NCBI GenBank assembly: GCA_009733575.1
Contig: ML770203.1
Coordinates: 1 to 14,738 of the forward strand
DNA length: 14,738 bases
From: Gymnopus androsaceus JB14
Taxonomy: Eukaryota; Basidiomycota; Agaricomycetes; Agaricales; Omphalotaceae
Reading direction: 5' to 3'
Shown here: positions 1 to 7,715 of the stretch, one piece after another
Position numbering within the stretch: position 1 is the first letter of the stretch
Layout: the number at the start of each line of letters is the position of its first letter
Notes under the pieces: generated by a model
Seen by the model: the letters and a program-made list of their open reading frames with translations, nothing else
Told to the model about the DNA's origin: nothing
Database searches by the model: none
Position numbers and translations under genes: made by a program

Positions 1-211
1 GGATAGAAGATAAGCATTAGAAGAAGCAAACCAAAAAAATGGTTAGCATACCATTTTCATGTTTTCTCCAATCACTGTCCTTCAAGTTGTATGCATGGGA
101 TTTTTGCCTTAAAAGCAGTTGGTGTTTGTCCTTTTGGGGAATTGGGATTAGGTCGCAAGGAAGATAACAAGTGTTTCTTGTTCAGAGCTATGAGCAATAG
201 TAGAACCCGTA
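1..211. other. Noncoding flank downstream of the kinase gene
   Basis: This stretch lies beyond the 3' end of the minus-strand kinase gene. It holds no ORF of note, no repeat and no recognisable motif. It probably contains the kinase 3' untranslated region, but no polyadenylation signal could be chosen with confidence. Confidence 0.4.
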
Positions 212-2487
212 CTATCGATGGGATTGACAGCAACCTTGCTCTGGTGAGACTCTAAACGTAGGCGGTGTCGATATTGGAGCAGGTGAGCCAAATAGGTTGT
301 CGGGGCGTACGGTTGCCAGTGGGAGGGGAAGCATCTTTGCCATGCAGATAAGCATGTAGTAAAATGGGGAAAGATAAGCAGGTGTCAAATCCATGTACTC
401 ACCCTGTTTCCCTGAGTCAAGTTTGGAAGTGTACCGCGCAAGTGATCTTTGCAGCGTACTCATTGAAGGACAGGAATCAGGTTCATGTGCCCAGCAACTT
501 TGTACCAGATTCCAAATCGCATCTGAGCTCTGCAGCTCCAAGCAAAGTCGTGATGGACGTACAGGACACTGGCTTGCGGTCTATGGACATAGTGCGGGAG
601 GATCTGGTCAGAAATGTTAGAGAAGGGGACTTCATCACTGAATATCTATATGTAGATTGATTATCACTGTCAGCAGAATCTGAAAATTGAGCTAAGCAAA
701 TAACTCACTTCCCAAATTGTCAGAGCTAAACTGTACACATCGGATGCTGTGGTCTCGGGATTTCTGTCAAGACATTCTGGAGCCATCCATCGTAGTGTCC
801 GCCGTGCTCCATCAACCTTCGTAGAATGCCCCGATCGACTGCGCATACCGTTGATAGCTTGAGAAAGACCAAAATCAGCCACGGAGTGCGTTATGGTTGT
901 CATCTACAAGAACGTTTGCCTGAGCCATAAAGAGTGAGGCTAATCAAAAAGTATTGCCACCAAACATGCACATACCCCTTTGAGATCTGTGTGCATGATA
1001 TCCCTACTATGAAGATAGGTCATACCCATGACAACACCATATGCCTGGACAGCGGGAGATCAGTAATGCTTCCATAGAAACTAAACTAGTCACATACCAG
1101 ATCAATCCTATTTACGTTTGGATTTGCGCGTAGATACTGGCATAGATTGCCGAAACAACAGTGCTGCATTACAAGAAATGGCTGTAGTAATGAGATGTGA
1201 GAGCTCAATGAATGAATCATGCAGATAAAAGGCTTCACACCATTTCTGCCTCCAAGCAAGCACCATATAGATTAACGATATTGGGATGATGCAAAGTTGT
1301 CCTGCACTGGTTAGTAAGAGTATGTTCATTATGGTAGATAGATCCAACATGCCATATTTTAACTTCCTTGTACATCGCCTGCCAAAATTGAAACCAATTA
1401 GAAAGTCGACTCAGATTTGAAGTCAAAACTCACTAGTCTGTCTTTCTCCATGAGCGCCCGTGCGTCGTTAATATACATCTGTTTGATGGCGACAAGCTTT
1501 ACCATGGTTGGTTAACTGATACTTCGAGGAAGGACCAGATAGCACATACAGCTGTGTTCCATTGTCCTCTAAAGACTCGTCCAAAAGAGCCTTGACCTAT
1601 AACATTTGCGGTATCAAAGTTGACCTCAAGGCTAGTGACAATCCAATCCTCCGATATTGCTTGCAAGTGGCCTTGAGACATGCGCTGGAGAGCAGTGCCT
1701 GCGTTTCGAAGAAACTTGGCTTCCACAGACTGCTCTGAACCAAGATGCCTAACACACTATCATTGATTTACAAGGACAATTAGAAGAATGAAGATTGTAG
1801 TACAAAAGACATACTTTGTGAACTGCTACGAGAAGCTCCTCCATCCTCCTTTGCAGGCCTCCATGATCCTGCAAGGCATCCAAGATACACTGATCACTTG
1901 CTGACAATTGATCAAGTTTGGCGACTAGCTCGGTATGATCTTGTTCATGAGCGAGCTGCATATCCTGCTGAAATCTATCTGCATCAGTATGTGCAATGAA
2001 CTAGAATATAATCCAATATAAGTCCGGAGTATATAGGTTACTTCGAGTGCTTACATTGAAAACCTCGAATGTAATTGTCATTTGACTCTCAATGTCAAGG
2101 ATTTGACTGTCGATATTGTCCTTGTTCATCATACACCATAAGAAACCTTTTTTCTCAAGCTTCTCAAGCACGTCCTTGACCGCCTGGCAGGTTCTGAACA
2201 ATAATGATTAGCGGTGGAAGCAAATGGAAGTCACTCTCGGCTTACTCCTCCAAGTCATCAACTCCTGTCTGCAGAGCAGGTGATAGAGCCTTGTTTGATT
2301 CAACAGAGAGATGTTGTGTAAGCTTCTCAGCAAGGTAACGACAACAATCAAGAAGAATGCAAATTTGTGTCTTTCATTTTTCGATGCTATTATAGACATC
2401 GTAGGCACTTTTCAAAGTGTTCCACGTCACACAGAGGACTTTGGGGAGGACTTTTGGGAGTATGATAGCGCCAATAAGTTCAGCCAT
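212..2487 (-). pseudogene. TKL-family protein kinase with N-terminal helical bundle, decayed
   Basis: This is a serine/threonine kinase of the tyrosine-kinase-like (TKL) class, a family greatly expanded in Agaricomycetes. I traced eleven exons: 2487-2246, 2193-2055, 1967-1815, 1756-1550, 1496-1434, 1378-1353, 1301-1241, 1181-1098, 1044-976, 919-709 and 645-212. Visible motifs in order are the glycine loop GQGSFGRVF, VAIK with the ATP-anchoring lysine, the αC glutamate in YKEVKIW, LHHPNIVNLYG, the catalytic loop HTDLKGAN (the usual HRD arginine is threonine), ADFGLS, RWMAPE, SDVYSLALTIWE and the C-lobe W-x6-CW. Before the kinase come about 190 helical residues starting MAELIGAIILPK, which resemble the MLKL/Cbl-adaptor N-terminal bundle. 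Three lesions are seen: a TGA at 2374-2376, one surplus base near 879-884, and a frame change near 560-595. The stop is at 212, or at 252 if a final intron beginning GTGAGTAC is used. Sequencing error is the alternative to real decay. Confidence 0.75.
1302..1352 (-). other. Probable GC-AG intron in the kinase gene
   Basis: The stretch after YKEVKIW begins GCATGT, a one-base departure from the GTATGT donor used elsewhere in this gene. It ends TGCAG after a CTTACTAAC branch-site-like motif. Removing its 51 bases joins KIW directly to TTLHHPNIV, which matches the normal spacing from αC to β4 in TKL kinases. Because 51 is a multiple of three and there is no stop inside, retention would insert 17 residues without shifting the frame. 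Confidence 0.6.
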
Positions 2488-3069
2488 ATCAAGACGAGAT
2501 GGAGGTAAAGGAAGATGATAGTCACTGTATTGTAATCGGAATAGACGCAATGAAAATGTGTGTGAACCCGCTGAGCTGTGGTGACCAAGATCACCATCCA
2601 GACTCCAGGCGTCAACGCGTTGCCAGTTTTTTTTTGAGGCAATGTATGGACCTTGGAGCGTAGATCTTGAAGGAGTCTTCAAGAAACTCGACTCATCAAT
2701 CCTTCCGCCTCTGATAAAGTTCCGTCCTCTTCCTGCGTGCACGCATCTTTGGTCTTTGCAATGCTTGAACGATTATGCCCACTCAAGCGCTGGAAATTGA
2801 TGCGGACGTCTTTTTTCCTCTCCTCCACGTAACATGGTTAAATGACTTTATTCTTCTCTAAAATCCCTTTTGAACTCCTCGTTAAAGAACTCTGGATCTC
2901 AAATGCTTGCTTTTCTGTGATATTCTTTCAAAGCAGATTGCTCGAGTTTATGTATAATCATTATACTAAACACTCTACAGCCACTTCTTTCTTTCTTTTC
3001 AAGCCACACCATTTCTTCCCTACACTATAATCATAGACTGAATTTACGTGGCATTGCGCCGTCTTCACC
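2488..3069. other. Intergenic region upstream of the kinase gene
   Basis: This region lies between the kinase start and the last recognisable trace of the KDZ-associated relic. It should contain the kinase promoter and 5' leader, including a pyrimidine-rich stretch near 2810-2825 on the plus strand. Small ORFs here have no recognisable domain and an unremarkable composition. I see no repeats or element ends. Confidence 0.4.
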
Positions 3070-3668
3070 AGGATGTTTCCTCGGAATGGGACTACACACT
3101 GCAGGAGCATTGTTAGTAATGACATTCTAGAGGTATGCTCAAACAGCCACCCATATTAGGTTTCATTCTAACTGAGGACTCTTCAGCCAATTGGGATGAT
3201 CATCTACACCATGTCATACAGCTTCCGCTCCATATCGCTCAACTTTGACAGCTGCTTATTGTGAATGTGTATTTCAGCTGCCGCATCATCACTCCCCTAC
3301 CACAAACGCCAATGCGCATAAGTGGTCATCTTCCCCTAATGAGATAACATGTGGAACAGTTCCAATGCACAGAATGTGCAGACAGTCTTTGGTCTCTCTG
3401 TCATTGCTGGTGGCCACTTATTTAACATGATCTGCTCACAGCAAGCCTTGCCCATGTTGAAAGGACAGCCACAGAAGCTGACCTTGACATGGTGCAGTTT
3501 GTCAACATAAATGATGGTAGAATTGTCTGGGCTGGGCTCAGGATAAGAACAGGAGGTACTGTTTGGGATGTCCAAGTCGTATGCATAGCCAAGCTCCTGC
3601 AGAGAGCAATCCTCAAAAAATTTCTGTTCCATTTCTATTGCAAAGGGTCAGTTTCTCAAAAGACACAA

Positions 3669-3994
3669 CATCAGCAAAACCTGGGTGTACTGGATAGCGC
3701 TGGATAGCGCTATCCAGCACTCATAGCAAGATCCCCATCTATCCAGAGCTATGGATTGCTATGGGGTGCTATGGATCACTATACTTACCCACAGGAACAT
3801 CGCCTGTCAGATTCTATTCAATAGCAAATATATTACTTATTTGAATTGTTTTCCATTCCAATACTGTAGCTCCGAGCAGCCACTTGCTAGTAGTGTTGCT
3901 GCAATACGACGACATGGAGATGGTCTGCCAAAAACATAAAATCCAAATAAATAAATTCATATATTACTATGTTTGTAGTACCTAGGACAATAAC
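3669..3994 (+). repeat. Left arm of the long inverted repeat in element A
   Basis: It begins CATCAGCAAAACCTGG and runs through repeated CATAGC/GCTATGG motifs to GTAGTACCTAGGACAATAAC. It pairs with 4266-4642 in reverse orientation. The right arm is longer because of extra CATAGCAC units near the tip and a palindromic addition near 4286-4326. Confidence 0.8.
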
Positions 3995-4065
3995 TACACA
4001 TTCATCAGCAAAACCTGGATAATAGCCTGCTACGAGCTGCTATGGGATTGCCAAGGATTTGTGCC

Positions 4066-4087
4066 AGCTGTCAACCATTTGACAGCT
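4066..4087. repeat. Nine-base palindrome arms near the left end of element A
   Basis: AGCTGTCAA, a 4-base loop and TTGACAGCT form a perfect 9+4+9 inverted repeat about 64 bases inside the internal left end at 4003. Element B has the same structure at 5179-5200 with one mismatch and the same loop length. Conservation in both copies suggests a transposase or host-factor binding site, or a promoter element of the parent transposon. Confidence 0.65.
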
Positions 4088-4265
4088 GTCATTCTCTCGG
4101 ATCTCTCCTGCCAGCACTATAAGAATCAATGCAAAGACTTGTTGAAGTTCAACTTGCCTTTATTCTTCCCCATCACTTTAGTTTACTATCAATCTTAACT
4201 CTTGTGCGCATTTGAAGACCTATTTACAAATAGTCATCCTAAGTAGTTTTAGTTCTAGTGCCATT

Positions 4266-4642
4266 GTTACTGTCCTAGGTACTACAAACATAGTAATATA
4301 TGAGTAACTCATATATTACTATGTTTCAATGAGTTTATTTGGATTTTATGTTTTTGGCAGACCATCTCCATCTCCTTGTATTGTGGTAACACTACTAGCA
4401 AGTGGTGGGCTGCTCGGAGCTATTGGAATGGAAAACAATTCAAATAAGCAATATATTTACTATTGAATAGAATCTGACAGCCAATGTTTCTGCGGTAAGT
4501 ATAGCGATCCATAGCAGTTCATAGCACCCCATAGCAATCCATAGCTCTGGATAGATGGGGACCTTGCTATGAGTGCTATGGGTGCTATGAGTGCTGGATA
4601 GCGCTATCCAGCGCTATCCAGTACATCCAGGTTTTGCTGATG
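4266..4642 (-). repeat. Right arm of the long inverted repeat in element A
   Basis: This is the inverted partner of 3669-3994. Its outer 200 bases also match the right end of element B (about 6430-6563), including the GGACAGATGGGGACCTTGCTATG stretch in altered form. This shows that both elements share one right-end type. Confidence 0.8.
4286..4326. repeat. Perfect 41-base palindrome (20+1+20)
   Basis: AAACATAGTAATATATGAGT and its exact complement flank a single central A. The left arm of element A carries only one half of this palindrome, so the second half is an addition in the right arm. The perfection implies recent formation, for example by template switching. Confidence 0.8.
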
Positions 4643-5178
4643 CTATACCTTGATAGAGTGAAGTGGATTTTCCAAATGATCTTGTATGCAGCAAGCTGAC
4701 CACAGCATTTTACATGAAAATCAGTTGTTGCAGGCATAGTTGGCAGACTGGTTAGCATCCTGGCAACCAGTACAAACCCCAGCAGTTGAACATTGTCCCT
4801 CAATGGTCATGAGGACACACATAGCTTTGTCACACTGCCCCATCCAGCTCAATAATGAATAGTCCTACCAAACCAACTTCAGGAATCCAGAACCTATTCA
4901 AATAAGGGTCATGCCATACTCAATGACTTCTATTTATTTCTCCTGACAGTTTTGACATATTGAGGTTCTGAATCTCCTTCAAAGTATCTTATCAGTCCAT
5001 TATGAAGATCTGTTGGTCACTCGGTAGAGCTTGCATCAGCAAAACCTGGGCAATGGCCATAGAGGCCATAGCAATCTATAGCAAGCCATAGAAGGTCATA
5101 GCACTATGGCTGCCATGAAATGCTATGGCTTGCTATGAGCTACTATGAGCTCCTGGGAGATAACCGAGTGCTTGACAT

Positions 5179-5200
5179 AGCTGTCAACATCTTTACAGCT
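5179..5200. repeat. Palindrome near the left end of element B
   Basis: AGCTGTCAA, CATC and TTTACAGCT form a 9+4+9 inverted repeat with one mismatch. It is the counterpart of the perfect palindrome at 4066-4087 in element A. Confidence 0.6.
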
Positions 5201-5242
5201 GTCAGTCTCTCCTGCTAATGCTATATAGCATTGATGCGTCGA

Positions 5243-5278
5243 CATTGTAACTTCCTTCCCTTCCTTCCTTCCTTCCCC
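5243..5278 (+). repeat. Pyrimidine microsatellite (CCTT)n
   Basis: A CCTT-rich tract in the left part of element B ends at the hAT MITE target site. Pyrimidine-rich sequence resumes just after the MITE at 6107-6120, so the MITE landed inside one longer pyrimidine tract. Confidence 0.7.
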
Positions 5279-5283
5279 AGCTT

Positions 5284-6100
5284 TAGGGTTTAAAAGTGCG
5301 GTTCATTAACCACTTAAAAACCGCTAACTGCACTGCACTGAACTGCAGTGCAGATAAAAAAACATTGCACCGGTGCAGTGGTTGCACTGCAGTGCAGTTC
5401 TCGGTTTTCTAGAATTTGAAAATTCAAATAACCGATAAAAACCGGTGCAAACCGGTGGTGCACTGGTGCAATTTTCCATACTAAGTAAGTGTGTATATAC
5501 TTGTAGTATGGTAAGTTTTTACTTACAGTGTTTACTTACAGTACTATCAGTACTATAGTAGGTATTTTACTTGAGTTTCCATGCTTACTGTTACAATACT
5601 TACTTACAGTGATTACTTACTAACTAGTAGTAGTATACAGTAAGTACTTATGAGCATACTTATATTAATACCAATACTTACCAACCAGTAGTAGTATACA
5701 GTGAGTACTTATGAGCATATATTAATACTAATACCTACAAGTTACAGTCACTTATGCTCACCAAGTACTGATGAATATTGCTACCAAATACTAGTATCAA
5801 TATTAGTAGCAACCTTTACTTACTGGAATGACCTCTTTAATATATTTTTGTAGTAAATATACAAGTTGTTAATTTTTGAAGCTACTGGAACTGCAGTTTG
5901 AACCGGTTCTGCACCAGTTTGCATTGATTAGCTGCAGAACCGGTGCAAACCGCATAACTGCACTGAACTTGCACCGGTGCAACTTAGAACTGCAGTGCAG
6001 TGCAAGGTTTTCCAAAATTGAGTATTTTTAGCACCGGTGCAGTTTCCGGTTCTCTAAAAATGGCTCTAAAAACCGAACTGCACTGCACTTTAGAACCCTA
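5284..6100. mobile_element. hAT-type MITE nested in element B
   Basis: The 817-base element starts TAGGGTTTAAAAGTGC and ends with the complement of TAGGGTTCTAAAGTGC. It is flanked by the 8-base direct repeat CCCAGCTT at 5276-5283 and 6101-6108. An 8-base duplication and TIRs beginning TAGGG are hallmarks of the hAT superfamily. Both subterminal zones are dense in ACTGCAGTGCAGT and ACCGGTGCA palindromic motifs, as expected for hAT transposase binding sites. The interior (about 5480-5830) is low-complexity AGTACT/TTACT sequence and encodes nothing. Confidence 0.85.
5626..5745 (+). repeat. Two-copy direct repeat, period 61, inside the hAT MITE
   Basis: AGTAGTAGTATACAG starts at 5626 and again at 5687. 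Each copy is followed by TAAGTACTTATGAGCATA or a one-base variant. The duplication lies in the AGTAC-rich core of the MITE. Confidence 0.7.
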
Positions 6101-6563
6101 CCCAGCTTCCTTTTTTTTCCAAGTCAAAGCTCCAAGTTGCTTTGGTTTAGACATCATTGGTAAGTTACACCCCTCAACTTTGTTTGATATATCTAATTAA
6201 GCTTCAGTAGTGTTGCCATCTAGTATTTACAGTACTTACTATAGTTTTGTTTACACTGTACTTTCCAAATCGCTACTGTGACATCTAATACCATGACCAT
6301 GACAATATTATATGATTTCATTATAATTATTTTGGTCTCGCAACTAATTGAGGGAATCAATTCTGGAAGCATTCATATATTTAGTTTTGAATTGAATCCC
6401 TGCCCTGACAGATGTCATTCACCCAAAATCCATAGTAACTTATAGCAATCCATAGCAGTCCACAGCTCTGGACAGATGGGGACCTTGCTATGGGTGCTAT
6501 GGGTGCTATGAGTGCTAGAAAGAGCTGTCCAGCTCTGTCCAGTACACCCAGGTTTTGCTGATG

Positions 6564-6985
6564 TGAGGAAGAGACAAGGGGCCTAGCCCTAGTTGAAGGA
6601 GTGAAAGCTGTATGCTGGATCTCCTTCTCAGCAACATGTCTGCAGTCACCAGTTTAATAAATGACCTTGTTGAGTAAATACTGCTGTTCAACAATCCAAT
6701 GCCCAGAGTACAAAACACTACCAAATAAAGAAAATCAATTAATGACAGACCAGGCCTTCCAGGAAGGTGATCTGCACCGTAACTGTATCCCCGACACTGA
6801 CCGAAGGGAAGGGGAGGGTCCTGTATGCAGCGATTGGTTAAAAAGTCGCCAAAACAATGCTATAAGGAAGGTTGTTCCCAGGTGCCATGTTTTGCCACAT
6901 TTTGCTTCATACTGTTTTTGCTTCCGGTTTTCTCTTGTCTACCCCCATCGCTCTCATTAGATGTTGGCCTTTGACCTTCCCAACC
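6564..6985. other. Noncoding stretch between element B and the orphan ORF
   Basis: There is no confident gene on either strand. One minus-strand frame just outside element B reads an open, soluble-looking stretch (DCRHVAEKEIQHTAF and onward). It could be a remnant of the 5' part of the KDZ-associated gene that lies beyond the other side of B, but no family motif confirms this. A TATAAGG sequence near 6860 could serve the downstream ORF. Confidence 0.35.
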
Positions 6986-7284
6986 ATGAGTACATTAAAT
7001 GTCATTTACAATGAGATCTTATCCTCTGTCCCTCGTTGGACCTTACCCAAAGCACATGAAATGAGGCGTGAACAACTTACAAAGTTAAACATGACCGACT
7101 TGTCCTCAATCAATTTAGATGGTGGGCCTGTACAAAAAAATAAGCTGTATTTAATCAACAAAATACTTGACATGTGTTCCGGTCAACCTTCTAACGCACC
7201 TCCTGGCTATGACATATATCCATTCATTTGCTTGCTGTATCAATCATGTTTTGGGGGCATTATCTATTGTTCACTCATTAAGTC
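6986..7284 (+). pseudogene. Orphan ORF with weak SAP-like motif, cut off by a copia LTR
   Basis: An open frame of about 100 codons starts at an ATG in good context (CCAACCATGAG), beginning MSTLNVIYNEILSSVP. The frame continues upstream to 6872, but that extension is hydrophobic and lacks a good start. Residues around EQLTKLNMTDLSSI to NKLYLINKILD resemble the pattern of a SAP DNA-binding helix pair, with the closing K-x-x-LI-x-x-IL signature. This is an inference from pattern alone. The frame runs into the LTR at 7285, so any longer gene has been truncated. I do not recognise the protein, and it may be chance or another transposon's leftover. Confidence 0.35.
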
Positions 7285-7300
7285 TGTTAGATCAATAGAA

Positions 7301-7449
7301 GCTCAGTTGGACACGTAAGTAGCGGTACAACTGGTTACTGTACCTGTTAGATCAATAGAAGCTAGAGAAAGTAAGTAAGTATAGGTACAGTAAGTAGAAT
7401 TAAGAAAGAGCTCTCACCTCAGTTGGACACGTAAGTAGCGGTACAACTG
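7301..7449. repeat. Internal direct duplications in the LTR
   Basis: A 30-odd-base sequence starting CTCAGTTGGACACGTAAGTA occurs at about 7301 and again at about 7417. TGTTAGATCAATAGAAGCT occurs at 7285 and 7345. The LTR tip therefore contains a shuffled partial duplication rather than simple tandem copies. Confidence 0.7.
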
Positions 7450-7475
7450 AGGGAGGCAGAATGCAATGCGCTAGG

Positions 7476-7482
7476 TATATAA
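7476..7482. promoter_or_regulatory. TATA box in the LTR
   Basis: TATATAA lies in the U3-like part of the LTR, and a TATATA core is readable on the element's coding strand as CTTATATACC. It is the natural candidate for the retrotransposon core promoter. Confidence 0.45.
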
Positions 7483-7605
7483 GTCGATCGTATGATTGAC
7501 TTGAGTAAGCCTGAGTAAGCCGAAACCTCGAGACCGGGTAAATAAATATAGAAACTGTAAACGGAAGTGTCAAAGCGTATAGTATCGGATGGAGTAGTTT
7601 CCAAC

Positions 7606-7615
7606 ACCCCCCCTA
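7606..7615 (-). promoter_or_regulatory. Polypurine tract next to the LTR
   Basis: On the coding strand the pol stop TAG (7613-7615) runs into a row of G and then the LTR start TGTTGG. A purine run directly before TG is the plus-strand priming site of LTR retrotransposons, and it fixes the LTR boundary here. Confidence 0.7.
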
Positions 7616-7715
7616 CTCTGTACAATCCAGTCCAAGAAGCCTCACCAGTTTCGAATGTGTGGGTCCAGCGAGGGGTTTAGTAAACAGATCACCTATATTG
7701 TCTGCTGTCCTCACC

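Larger units (their letters stand above)
3669..4642. mobile_element. Element A: TIR transposon with foldback-like architecture
   Basis: Both ends carry the same terminal inverted repeat, starting CATCAGCAAAACCTGG and continuing into TGTACTGGATAGCGCT. Similarity between the ends is far longer than a normal TIR: 3669-3994 is an inverted copy of 4266-4642, with small gaps. A second outward-type end, CATCAGCAAAACCTGGAT, lies inside at 4003 and starts a region matching the left end of element B. The whole is therefore an inverted right end, then a complete left-to-right element of 640 bases (4003-4642). No coding region for a transposase is present, so it is non-autonomous. I find no convincing target duplication beyond the AT next to each end. 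It sits in what looks like an intron of the KDZ-associated relic. The superfamily is unassigned. Confidence 0.75.
3070..5033 (-). pseudogene. CxC2-like KDZ-transposon-associated gene, broken and split by a transposon
   Basis: This is the relic of a protein with the CxC2-like cysteine cluster found beside or fused to KDZ (Kyakuja-Dileera-Zisupton) transposases in basidiomycetes. On the minus strand, 4803-4645 reads a zinc-binding cluster: VCTGC, then YAC, SC, SACC, and H-x-ENPLHSIK. After element A is skipped, it resumes at about 3640 with a tryptophan-asparagine pair, FFEDCSLQELG, VDKLHHVKVSFCGC, EQIMLNKWPPAMTERPKT and LELFHMLS, all in the family's expected order. Decay is clear: a TGA sits where a cysteine is expected (about 4721), one T is missing from the T-run near 3611-3616, and stops follow HMLSH. 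A weak trace (VCSPIPRKHPG) near 3090 fits the later C-P-x-PG segment of the family. The 5' part (4804-5033) is too decayed to read. The transposase itself is not visible. Confidence 0.7.
5034..6563. mobile_element. Element B: second CATCAGC-TIR transposon, non-autonomous
   Basis: The left end reads CATCAGCAAAACCTGGGC and the right end is the complement of CATCAGCAAAACCTGGGTGT. The left 200 bases match the internal left end of element A, with the paired AGCTGTCAA palindrome followed by TCTCTCCTGC. The right 130 bases match the right arm of A. Both subterminal zones are packed with CATAGC and GCTATGG motifs, typical of transposase-binding arrays. Without the nested hAT MITE and its duplicated target it would be about 705 bases, similar to the 640-base unit in A. 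No transposase is encoded. No clear target duplication is visible. Confidence 0.7.
7285..7606 (-). repeat. 3' LTR of the copia element
   Basis: On the coding strand it begins TGTTGGAAACTACTCC right after the polypurine tract and ends TCTAACA, giving the standard TG...CA termini. A nearly identical internal end (TGTTAGATCAATAGAAGCT) lies at 7345, so the true length is 322 or 262 bases. A TATATAA box at 7476-7482 marks the probable core promoter. The target duplication cannot be tested because the other LTR is missing. Confidence 0.7.

Noticed and set aside
2842..3030. A small plus-strand ORF upstream of the kinase
   Set aside because: Its composition is phenylalanine-rich from a T-rich stretch. 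It has no start context, family motif or supporting neighbour.
4585..4803. A minus-strand 72-codon ORF spanning the element A boundary
   Set aside because: It reads across a transposon end in a frame different from the cysteine cluster. The real signal is the overlapping C-x-x-C frame.
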